From Mycobacterium sp. (GTDB taxonomy: Bacteria; Actinomycetota; Actinomycetes; Mycobacteriales; Mycobacteriaceae), in the NCBI GenBank assembly GCA_025965815.1, contig JAOPWF010000006.1, positions 1 through 8,471 on the forward strand: DNA of 8,471 bases. The letters run 5' to 3'. Positions within the stretch are counted from its first letter, which is position 1; each line of letters opens with the position of its first letter. Below are positions 1 through 5,210 of this stretch, piece by piece. The notes under the pieces are model-generated. The model was not told the origin of the DNA. It did no database searches and saw only the letters and a program-made list of their open reading frames with translations. A program made the position numbers and the translations under genes.

Positions 1-728
1 GGTTCGGCGTTATCCTTCGGCAGCGCGAAGTAGGCGTACACGTGCGCGACCGCGCCGATCGGGACGTTGATCAGGAATATCCAATGCCAGCTCGCCGCCC
101 CGATCCGCCAGCCGCCGAGGATCGGTCCGCCGATCGGGCCGAGCAGCATCGGGATGCCGAGCACCGCCATAAGCCGACCCAGCCGCTTGGGGCCGGCCTC
201 GCGCGTGAGGATGGTGAAGGTCAGCGGCATGAGCATGCCGCCGCCGAGACCCTGCACCACCCGGAAGGCGATCAGCAGCGTGATGTCAGGCGCCATCGCG
301 CACAACAGCGAGCCGAGGGTGAAGAACAGCACGGAGCCCATGAACAACCGCTTGGTGCCGAATCTGTCTGCGGCCCAACCGGTCAGCGGGATCACGGTCG
401 CCAGCGCGAGCGTGTAACCGGTCATCGTCCAGGCGACCACGGCCTGGGTGGACGCGAACTCCCGGATGAATGTCCGCTGGGCGACACTGACCACCGTGGT
501 GTCCAGAATCGCCATCACCGCGGCCAGGACACAGACACCGGCGATCCTCAGCAGGGCCCAATCGAGTTGGTCCGGATAGTCGTCGGAGGCCGCCGGCTCA
601 GGGGGAGCGGATCGCGGTGGAGGGGGAGGCGTGCGGAGGTCAGCGGCACCACTGCGACCGCTGCCGTTCTGCGGGAAACCGTTGTGGAGGCCACTGTTTT
701 GGGCGGCACCGTCCACCGGTGTCGTCAT
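1..728 (-). CDS. DHA2-family (EmrB/QacA-like) drug efflux MFS transporter, N-terminal part
   Basis: Proton-driven multidrug exporter of the inner membrane, 14-TM DHA2 group. The gene starts at the ATG at 728 and runs off the window's left edge, so 242 residues are visible. Residues 1-55 are a Pro/Gly/Ser-rich, probably cytoplasmic tail, with a run of five prolines at 34-38. The first membrane segment starts near residue 60. Family motifs are clear: LDTTVVSVA (75-83) is the DHA2 TM1 motif, GWAADRFGTKR (117-127) is MFS motif A, RVVQGLGGGM (156-165) is motif B, and the glycine-rich GPIGGPILGG (197-206) is antiporter motif C. Upstream of the ATG there is only a weak GGAA. Position next to the DUF2334-like gene fits Rv0783c (annotated emrB in M. 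tuberculosis), but I cannot tell substrate or orthology from half a protein. An antisense reading frame across this region is a shadow. Confidence 0.9.
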   Translation of the reverse strand, partial: MTTPVDGAAQNSGLHNGFPQNGSGRSGAADLRTPPPPPRSAPPEPAASDDYPDQLDWALLRIAGVCVLAAVMAILDTTVVSVAQRTFIREFASTQAVVAWTMTGYTLALATVIPLTGWAADRFGTKRLFMGSVLFFTLGSLLCAMAPDITLLIAFRVVQGLGGGMLMPLTFTILTREAGPKRLGRLMAVLGIPMLLGPIGGPILGGWRIGAASWHWIFLINVPIGAVAHVYAYFALPKDNAE

Positions 729-768
729 GGATTTCCGTGGCAACGGATCGACCGCGCGATGCACCACT

Positions 769-798
769 TTGTCAGCCTAGCCAGCGTTTACCTAGACA
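769..798 (+). promoter_or_regulatory. Weak candidate promoter for the peroxidase gene
   Basis: In the 105-bp gap between the divergent efflux and peroxidase genes there is TTGTCA (769-774), an 18-bp spacer, and TAGACA (793-798), which would start transcription near 805. The -35 is near consensus; the -10 is a poor match (TANNNT broken at the last base). No Shine-Dalgarno precedes the peroxidase start, so a short or leaderless transcript is expected. This is inference from spacing only. Confidence 0.22.
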
Positions 799-814
799 GC
801 CAAGCTAATTGTCT
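794..814. promoter_or_regulatory. Possible operator: AGACA-N11-TGTCT inverted repeat
   Basis: A perfect 5-bp inverted repeat, AGACA (794-798) and TGTCT (810-814), with an 11-bp spacer, lies in the divergent intergenic region between the efflux pump and the peroxidase. It overlaps the candidate -10 element. Such sites between a drug pump and its neighbour are often bound by TetR or MarR regulators, but no regulator gene is visible here and 5-bp arms arise easily by chance. Confidence 0.2.
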
Positions 815-833
815 GTTGATGACGTCACGTCTC

Positions 834-1331
834 ATGACTTCAACTGCGGTTACACAGATCCCTCTGACCACGCTCGACGGTAAGCCGACGTCATTGGCGG
901 AGTTTGCAGACGGCCCGGTGTTGGTCGTCAACGTGGCCTCGAAATGCGGTCTGACCCCGCAATACAGCGCGTTGGAGAAGCTGGCACAGGACTACGCCGA
1001 CCGCGGGCTCACTGTGATCGGTGTGCCGTGCAATCAGTTCATGGGCCAGGAACCTGGTACCGCTGCGGAGATCCAGACCTTCTGCTCGACCACCTTCGGC
1101 GTGACGTTTCCGCTACTGGCGAAAACCGACGTCAACGGGGACGACCGTCATCCGCTGTATGCGGAACTGACCAAGACGCCCGATGGCACCGGTGAGGCAG
1201 GCGATGTGCAGTGGAACTTCGAGAAGTTTCTGCTCGCACCAGGCGGCGAGGTGGTCAACCGGTTCCGCCCGCGGACGGTGCCTGATTCGCCCGAGGTGGT
1301 CACGGCCATCGAATCCCTGCTGCCGCGATAA
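834..1331 (+). CDS. Glutathione peroxidase-family peroxidase, 2-Cys thioredoxin type
   Basis: Thioredoxin-fold peroxidase of 165 residues (usual length about 160) that reduces hydrogen peroxide or lipid hydroperoxides in the cytosol. The peroxidatic residue is Cys38 in NVASKCGLTPQY (33-44). Gln72 in GQEPG and Trp127-Asn128 in WNFEKFL complete the catalytic tetrad. Cys84 in IQTFCSTTFG sits 46 residues after Cys38, the position of the resolving cysteine in thioredoxin-dependent family members. Together with the absence of glutathione from mycobacteria, this suggests thioredoxin or a similar dithiol as electron donor. The signature GFPCNQF reads GVPCNQFM here. The ATG at 834 is chosen because the family domain begins a few residues later; an in-frame ATG at 819 would add five residues. 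Neither has a Shine-Dalgarno. The reading frame is open back to position 42, but that part is antisense to the efflux gene and not protein-like. Confidence 0.93.
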   Translation: MTSTAVTQIPLTTLDGKPTSLAEFADGPVLVVNVASKCGLTPQYSALEKLAQDYADRGLTVIGVPCNQFMGQEPGTAAEIQTFCSTTFGVTFPLLAKTDVNGDDRHPLYAELTKTPDGTGEAGDVQWNFEKFLLAPGGEVVNRFRPRTVPDSPEVVTAIESLLPR

Positions 1332-1385
1332 CAGATGGCCAACTCCCGTCCGGGTGTTCGCAACCGTCGCGTCACCTGACGTTGC

Positions 1386-1391
1386 CATACT
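1386..1391 (+). promoter_or_regulatory. Candidate -10 element for a leaderless transcript
   Basis: CATACT at 1386-1391 resembles a mycobacterial SigA -10 and ends 6 nt before the GTG start at 1398. That spacing would place the transcription start on the start codon. There is no Shine-Dalgarno upstream of this GTG, which agrees with leaderless translation. No convincing -35 is present. Prediction only. Confidence 0.3.
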
Positions 1392-1397
1392 GCAAGC

Positions 1398-2102
1398 GTG
1401 GCAGGAGAATTGATCGTCTCGATCTCCGGAATCAGCGAGCGCACACTGTCCGATGTGGACGCGTTCTGCGCACAACTAGACGCACGCAAGGTGCCGGCGT
1501 CATTTCTGGTAGCCCCGAAGCTCAAGGGTGGCTACCGGCTCGACGATGACAGGGAGACAGTCGAGTGGCTGTCGAAGCGACGCATCGGTGGCGACGCCAT
1601 TGTGTTGCACGGCTACGACGAGGCCGCGACGAAGAAGCTTCGCGGCGAATTCGCCACGCTGCCCGCGCATGAGGCGAACCTGCGGCTGATGGGCGCCGAC
1701 CGGGTGCTCGAGCATCTCGGTTTGCGCACCCGGCTGTTCGCGGCGCCGGGGTGGACGGTGTCGCCCGGGACTATTACCGCGTTGCCGCGCAACGGTTTCC
1801 GGCTACTGGCCGGACTGAGCGGGATGACGGATCTGGTCCGTCAGACCACAGTGCGGGCCCGGGTCCTTGGCATCGGCGAGGGCTTTCTGACCGAGCCGTG
1901 GTGGTGCCGGACGCTGGTGCTGTCGGCCGAACGGACCGCCCGTCGTGGTGGCACCGTGCGGCTGGCGGTGGCGGCGCGGCAGTTGCGCAAGCCCGGGCCG
2001 CGTCAGGCGGTGCTGGATGCCGTCGACCTGGCGCTGATGCATCGCAGCGCCGCCGCCGTCTACGATTGGCGGCCGTTTCCGGCCCTGACCGACGCCGCCT
2101 AA
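1398..2102 (+). CDS. DUF2334-like (NodB-fold related) conserved mycobacterial protein
   Basis: A 234-residue protein starting at GTG 1398, with no signal peptide or membrane segment. I recognise it as the neighbour of emrB in mycobacteria (Rv0784-like) and as related to DUF2334 polysaccharide-deacetylase-type proteins. Supporting blocks are the beta strand LIVSISGI (5-12), PASFLVAP (33-40), IVLHGYDE (68-75) and FAAPGW (114-119). His71 is the only clear candidate metal ligand. The strand-1 position where relatives carry an Asp-containing motif reads SISG here, and the late motif where relatives have a His reads VRLAVAARQL (187-196). It may therefore be catalytically inactive or act on something else. 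The 66-bp gap after the peroxidase allows either read-through or its own promoter. Its stop codon overlaps that of the convergent metallohydrolase. Function unknown; the family link is moderately sure. Confidence 0.8.
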   Translation: MAGELIVSISGISERTLSDVDAFCAQLDARKVPASFLVAPKLKGGYRLDDDRETVEWLSKRRIGGDAIVLHGYDEAATKKLRGEFATLPAHEANLRLMGADRVLEHLGLRTRLFAAPGWTVSPGTITALPRNGFRLLAGLSGMTDLVRQTTVRARVLGIGEGFLTEPWWCRTLVLSAERTARRGGTVRLAVAARQLRKPGPRQAVLDAVDLALMHRSAAAVYDWRPFPALTDAA

Positions 2103-2764
2103 AATTCGGTGCCGTTTTCGGGTTCGAGGACCTGGAAGTCGGTGTCGGTCATCTCGCTGAGTCGTCCGTAGTAGATGCCGCGGGCCTCGGGGGCGATGAT
2201 TGCCTGGTGGATCGGCACGGCATGGGTCGGCGCGACCGCACGCAGGTAGTCGACGGCCTCGGAGATCTTCATCCACGGCGCCGCCGCCGGCGCGGCCAGC
2301 ACGTCGACCGGCTCCCCGGGAACGAACAGCGCGTCGCCCGGATGCATGAGCCGAGCCGGATGCTCGCCGTCACCAATGAGATACGAGATGTTGTCTATCA
2401 CAGGGATTTCCGGATGGATCACGGCGTGCCGCCCGCCGACGCCGCGGACCGAGAGGCCGCCCACGGTGAGGCTGTCGCCCACGTGCACGGCCTGCCACGG
2501 CTCGCCGAGTTGCGCGGCGGTCTGCGGATCGGCGTATAGCGCCGCACCCGGGTTGGCCTCGATGAGCGCCGGCAACCGGGCCTTGTCTGCGTGGTCGGGA
2601 TGCTGGTGGGTGATCAGGATCGCTGAGAGCCCGGTGATGCCCTCGAAGCCGTGCGAGAAATTCCCCGGGTCGAACAGCACGGCGGTGTCCGCACCGGCGC
2701 CGGTGCCCGAATTGTCGTTGAAACTGGCGAGTAAGCACGAATGTCCGAAATGCGTCAATTGCAT
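2099..2764 (-). CDS. UlaG-like metallo-beta-lactamase-fold hydrolase
   Basis: A 221-residue cytosolic metallohydrolase of the MBL fold, compact like the UlaG/L-ascorbate-6-phosphate lactonase-like group, with no signal peptide. The N-terminus MQLTHFGHSCLL is typical of that group. The metal-binding motif is THQHPDH (52-58: His53, His55, Asp57, His58). Further ligand candidates are His113 or His117, the HPGD block (141-144) and PIH (184-186). The substrate cannot be read from sequence. The ATG at 2764 begins right at the family's conserved first strand. The gene is convergent with the DUF2334-like gene (4-nt overlap, 2099-2102) and divergent from the secreted hypothetical (29 bp between start codons). 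The position fits Rv0786c of M. tuberculosis, where I recall an oxidoreductase gene (Rv0785) between this gene and the DUF2334-like gene; it is absent here. Confidence 0.9.
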   Translation of the reverse strand: MQLTHFGHSCLLASFNDNSGTGAGADTAVLFDPGNFSHGFEGITGLSAILITHQHPDHADKARLPALIEANPGAALYADPQTAAQLGEPWQAVHVGDSLTVGGLSVRGVGGRHAVIHPEIPVIDNISYLIGDGEHPARLMHPGDALFVPGEPVDVLAAPAAAPWMKISEAVDYLRAVAPTHAVPIHQAIIAPEARGIYYGRLSEMTDTDFQVLEPENGTEF

Positions 2765-2767
2765 GCC

Positions 2768-2773
2768 TATATT
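2768..2773 (+). promoter_or_regulatory. Near-consensus -10 hexamer TATATT
   Basis: TATATT fits the mycobacterial TANNNT -10 consensus in otherwise very GC-rich sequence. It would start transcription near 2780, just ahead of the AGGGGG ribosome-binding site (2782-2787) of the secreted protein gene. No clear -35 is present. On the other strand the same AT-rich patch lies 3 to 8 nt upstream of the metallohydrolase ATG, so both divergent genes may depend on it. Confidence 0.4.
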
Positions 2774-2793
2774 CTGCGCTCAGGGGGTGGGTG

Positions 2794-3462
2794 ATGGGGC
2801 GACTCATTTTCGCGGCGGTGCTGGCCATCTGGGGCTTTGCGGTTGCGGTGCCCGCTCATGCGGCTCCGGACAACTGTCCGCCGAATTGCGATCGCATCCC
2901 CGATTCGGCGTGGATCGATCCGACGGCCGTGCCGCTGCATTCGGTGTACCACTGGCCGGGTCTGGCGGGCATGGCCGTCACGGCGGTCGCGCCGCGGTTC
3001 CGGTTCGAGGAGCTGTGCGCCACCCCGAAACTGCCCGGTGACGCCCGTGACTACGTGGTTGCAAGCAAGGCGGCGGTGCCGGCGGGGGACGGCCGGTGGC
3101 AGCTGCAGGTTCAGGTCATGCACTGGCGCGGGGAGACCTGGCGGGGCGGCCAGGCGGCGCAGACGACGTTACAGATCGCGGTCGCCGCGCTGCGCGCCTG
3201 CCAGCTGACCGCGCTGCAGGCCTCGCCGTCGATCACCACCGACGAGCCGGGCCGGATGGCCGCGGTGATCAGCGGGTCCGGCCTGGGCCAGCCGGTGCTC
3301 CATCAGTACCTCGTCGCGCACCCCCAGAGCAGCTCCGTGGCCGAGCTCGCGCTGTGGGCGCCGTCGCCGCCGAAGGTTGGTTATCCGGTCATACCGGATG
3401 CCCAGGTGCTGGACGCCCTGACCGCGCCGCTGTGCGTGGCCTATATCGACTCGTGCCGGTGA
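2794..3462 (+). CDS. Secreted mycobacterial protein of unknown function, six cysteines (Rv0787-like position)
   Basis: A 222-residue protein with a Sec signal peptide: basic start MGR, hydrophobic core LIFAAVLAIWGFAVAV, and a likely cleavage after AHA (Ala23). The mature part has six cysteines (residues 28, 32, 75, 136, 214, 221), an even number consistent with three disulfides in the cell envelope. Recognisable blocks include CPPNCDRIPDSAW (28-40), the aromatic VYHWPGL, PRFRFEELC and VMHWRGETWRGG (108-119). No catalytic motif is evident. Position just before purS fits Rv0787 of M. tuberculosis. The ATG at 2794 is preferred over the adjacent in-frame GTG at 2791 because AGGGGG (2782-2787) is then 6 nt away rather than 3. 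Why an envelope protein precedes purine genes is unknown; the 69-bp gap allows co-transcription. Confidence 0.85.
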   Translation: MGRLIFAAVLAIWGFAVAVPAHAAPDNCPPNCDRIPDSAWIDPTAVPLHSVYHWPGLAGMAVTAVAPRFRFEELCATPKLPGDARDYVVASKAAVPAGDGRWQLQVQVMHWRGETWRGGQAAQTTLQIAVAALRACQLTALQASPSITTDEPGRMAAVISGSGLGQPVLHQYLVAHPQSSSVAELALWAPSPPKVGYPVIPDAQVLDALTAPLCVAYIDSCR

Positions 3463-3485
3463 GGCGGCTCGAGCGCGGCCGCCGG

Positions 3486-3491
3486 TAGAGT
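3486..3491 (+). promoter_or_regulatory. Candidate -10 element upstream of purS
   Basis: TAGAGT fits TANNNT and lies 40 nt before the purS GTG, in the 69-bp gap after the secreted protein gene. It would give a leader of about 35 nt containing the AGGAG ribosome-binding site (3521-3525). No good -35 is visible, so purSQ may instead be read from upstream. No purine riboswitch-like or PurR-like palindrome is evident in this gap. Confidence 0.35.
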
Positions 3492-3531
3492 TGTCGCCGA
3501 GCAGTCAGGACCGAACAGCGAGGAGCGGCGC

Positions 3532-3771
3532 GTGGCCCGGGTGGTTGTGCACGTCATGCCCAAAGCCGAGATCCTTGACCCGCAGGGTCAGGCGATCGTC
3601 GGTGCGCTGGGTCGGCTCGGACATGCCGGCATCTCAGATGTCCGTCAGGGCAAGCGTTTTGAACTCGAGGTCGACGACAGCGTGAACGACGCCGCGATCG
3701 CTGAGATCGCCGAATCGCTGTTGGCGAACACCGTCATCGAGGACTGGACCGTGACCAGGGAGACGTCATGA
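3532..3771 (+). CDS. purS: Phosphoribosylformylglycinamidine synthase subunit PurS
   Basis: The small subunit of FGAM synthase, the fourth step of purine synthesis. PurS dimers bridge PurL and PurQ and help pass ammonia from the glutaminase to the synthetase. The 79 residues match the usual length of about 80. The family pattern is visible: strand VVVHVMPK (4-11), [10 protein letters not shown] (13-22), the [15 protein letters not shown] strand pair (33-47), and a final helix-strand ending in NTVIEDW (66-72). The GTG start at 3532 is supported by AGGAG (3521-3525) 6 nt upstream. The stop codon overlaps the purQ start in ATGA, so the two subunits are translationally coupled. Confidence 0.96.
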   Translation: MARVVVHVMPKAEILDPQGQAIVGALGRLGHAGISDVRQGKRFELEVDDSVNDAAIAEIAESLLANTVIEDWTVTRETS

Positions 3772-4442
3772 CCGCGCGCGTCGGCGTTATCACCTTCCCG
3801 GGCACCCTCGACGACGTCGACGCCTCCCGCGCGGTGCGGCTCGCCGGTGCCGAGGCGCTGAGCCTGTGGCATGGCGACGCCGACCTCAAGGGCGTGGACG
3901 CGGTGGTGGTTCCAGGTGGGTTCTCCTACGGCGACTACCTGCGCTGCGGGGCCATCGCCCGCTTCGCGCCGGTGATGGGTGAAGTCGTCACCGCCGCGGG
4001 CCGCGGGATGCCGGTTCTGGGGATCTGCAACGGTTTTCAGGTGCTGTGCGAAGCGGGGCTGCTGCCCGGCGCGCTTACCCGTAACGCCGGACTGCACTTC
4101 GTCTGCCGCGACGTCTGGCTGCAGGTCGCGTCGACCGAGACAGCCTGGACGTCGCGCTACGAACCCGGGGCCGACCTGCTGGTGCCGCTGAAATCCGGCG
4201 AGGGCCGGTATGTCGCGTCCGAGGCGGTACTCGATGAACTCGAGGGCGAAGGACGGGTGGCGTTCCGTTACCGGGACAACCCCAACGGCTCGCTGCGCGA
4301 CATCGCCGGCATCAGCTCCGCCAACGGCCGGGTGCTCGGGCTCATGCCACACCCCGAACACGCGACCGAGGCCCTCACGGGTCCGTCCGACGACGGGCTC
4401 GGGCTGTTTTACTCCGCGCTTGATTCCATCCTCACTGCTTAG
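3768..4442 (+). CDS. purQ: Phosphoribosylformylglycinamidine synthase subunit PurQ (glutaminase)
   Basis: Class I glutamine amidotransferase subunit of FGAM synthase. It releases ammonia from glutamine for the PurL subunit, which converts FGAR to FGAM with ATP. The 224 residues are the usual length. The catalytic nucleophile is Cys87 in VLGICNGFQ (83-91); the triad is completed by His195 and Glu197 in MPHPEHA (193-199). The glycine-rich [18 protein letters not shown] (47-64) is characteristic of PurQ. AGGGAG (3757-3762) lies 5 nt before the ATG, inside purS. purL does not follow directly; in M. tuberculosis purL (Rv0803) is separated from purQ by about 15 genes, and here the segment in between appears much shorter. 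Confidence 0.97.
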   Translation: MTARVGVITFPGTLDDVDASRAVRLAGAEALSLWHGDADLKGVDAVVVPGGFSYGDYLRCGAIARFAPVMGEVVTAAGRGMPVLGICNGFQVLCEAGLLPGALTRNAGLHFVCRDVWLQVASTETAWTSRYEPGADLLVPLKSGEGRYVASEAVLDELEGEGRVAFRYRDNPNGSLRDIAGISSANGRVLGLMPHPEHATEALTGPSDDGLGLFYSALDSILTA

Positions 4443-4459
4443 AACGGAATGGCTCAGGC

Positions 4460-4483
4460 GGCGGGCTTGATCGCCTACCCGCC
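4460..4483 (+). terminator. Weak candidate stem-loop after purQ
   Basis: GGCGGG (4460-4465) and CCCGCC (4478-4483) can form a 6-bp GC-only stem with a 12-nt loop, 17 nt after the purQ stop. No U-run follows. It overlaps the 3' end of the dehydrogenase pseudogene, so the match could simply reflect its glycine codons. Confidence 0.2.
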
Positions 4484-5088
4484 ACCGATGGTCAGCACCG
4501 AGCCGTTGACATAGCTGGCCGCAGGGCTGGCCAGAACGTCAAAGCGTTGGCGATCTCGTCGGTTCCCGGCGTCTGGGTGGGCCAGGAGCGGCGGCGTTGA
4601 CGCGCACGCCCGCGGCGCCGAACTCGTCGGCCCACAACTTGGTCAGCAGTTCCAGCGCGGCCTTGCTGGCGCCGTAGATGCCCGCGCCCGCGGCCGGGAC
4701 GGTGGCCGCCAGGGTGGTCACGTTGATCACCGATCCGCGGCCCCGCTCGAGGATGCCGGGGACGAGCTTCTGGACCAGGATGTAGGCGCCCGCAAGTTGG
4801 TGTTGTTCTGGTCGTCGAAGTCGGCGTCGGTGGTGTCGAAGGTCGGCGCGAACCGGTAGATGCCCGCGTTGTTCACCAGGATGTCGACGTCGCGCGCCTC
4901 GGCGGCCAACGTCGTAAGTCGTCGGCGTCCGATCCGTCTGCGGCTATGAAACCTGCTTTGCCGCCTGCATTTTCGTTGACACGTACGTCTTGGCGCCGCG
5001 CTCGGCGTTGCGTCCGTGCGCGATCACCTCGGCGCCGTCCTTGGCTAGTTGCAACGCGATCGCGTAGCCGATGCCCGCCATCGCACCC
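4475..5088 (-). pseudogene. Short-chain dehydrogenase/reductase (SDR) pseudogene, five frameshifts
   Basis: Remains of a classical SDR of roughly 240 residues (NAD(P)-dependent oxidoreductase) read in six pieces. Piece 1 has the cofactor loop GAMAGIG and AKDGAEVIAHGRN. Piece 2 is VNENAGGKAGFIAAD. Piece 3 has DVDILVNNAGIYRF with the NNAG motif. Piece 4 has GAYILVQKLVPGI, INVTTLAA and the active-site YGASK. Piece 5 is PTQTPGTDEIANAL. Piece 6 is LASPAASYVNGSVLTIGGG. The breaks lie near 4985-5000, 4910, 4790, 4581 and 4538. Each shifts the frame the same way, as a one-base deletion would. Piece 6 ends in TAG (4475-4477); beyond it AIKPAA and TGA (4454-4456) look like the original tail, so the TAG may be a nonsense mutation. 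No normal start precedes the cofactor loop: the sequence runs into the repeat block. Neighbouring genes are intact. Confidence 0.85.
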
Positions 5089-5124
5089 GCGGAGCGAGCG
5101 TGCGGAAACTGTTGGCGTTTCACG

Positions 5125-5146
5125 GCGTGTCGAAGGACAGACACGC
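5125..5146. repeat. 7-bp inverted repeat GCGTGTC / GACACGC
   Basis: A perfect 7-bp inverted repeat (5125-5131 and 5140-5146) with the 8-nt loop GAAGGACA, inside the repeat block. It shares bases with the left foot of the larger stem at 5144-5189, so the two hairpins are partly exclusive. Confidence 0.5.
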
Positions 5147-5189
5147 GCCCCCGCAAGCGAGTGGGGTACCTCCCGCTTGTGGGGGCGTG
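5144..5189 (-). terminator. Long GC-rich stem-loop downstream of encapsulin; possible terminator or mRNA 3' barrier
   Basis: Positions 5144-5159 pair with 5174-5189 in a 16-bp stem with only two G-T pairs in DNA terms; the 14-nt loop contains the palindrome GGTACC. It begins 22 nt after the encapsulin stop codon (5211-5213, read on the minus strand). No U-run follows, which is common for mycobacterial terminators. It could equally protect the 3' end of the dyp-enc message, or have no function beyond being a repeat copy. Confidence 0.4.
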
Positions 5190-5210
5190 CCCCCAGCTCG
5201 CGCAAGGAAG

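Larger units (their letters stand above)
5089..5210. repeat. Hairpin-rich repeat block between SDR remnant and encapsulin gene
   Basis: This 122-bp stretch has no gene. It is dense in inverted repeats, described separately at 5125-5146 and 5144-5189, and also holds GGGGGC-GT-GCCCCC (5181-5194), a perfect 6-bp palindromic stem. Part of it (5163-5185) closely matches a segment inside pepC (7492-7514): the 18-base core ACCTCCCGCTTGTGGGGG (5168-5185) differs at two bases. Such GC-rich short repeats are, as I recall, scattered in mycobacterial genomes, but I cannot assign a named family. It starts where the SDR homology stops and ends at the encapsulin stop codon. Confidence 0.6.

Noticed and set aside
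42..833. Open plus-strand extension of the peroxidase reading frame, over 260 codons
   Set aside because: It lies antisense to the efflux pump gene, which has clear family motifs; the translated product is His/Arg/Gly-rich without any domain. GC-rich codon bias leaves antisense frames open.
1751..2539. 262-codon plus-strand open frame spanning the DUF2334-like/metallohydrolase junction
   Set aside because: It overlaps the DUF2334-like gene in another frame and is antisense to the metallohydrolase; no motifs.
3645..4361. 238-codon minus-strand open frame
   Set aside because: Antisense to purS and purQ; composition is typical of a shadow frame.
5089..5210. CRISPR-like repeats
   Set aside because: The repeats are inverted hairpins and one dispersed copy, not regularly spaced direct repeats with spacers; no cas genes are present.
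4443..5210. Insertion sequence remnant
   Set aside because: No transposase-like fragment, terminal inverted repeats or target duplication was found; the coding remnants are all explained by an SDR.
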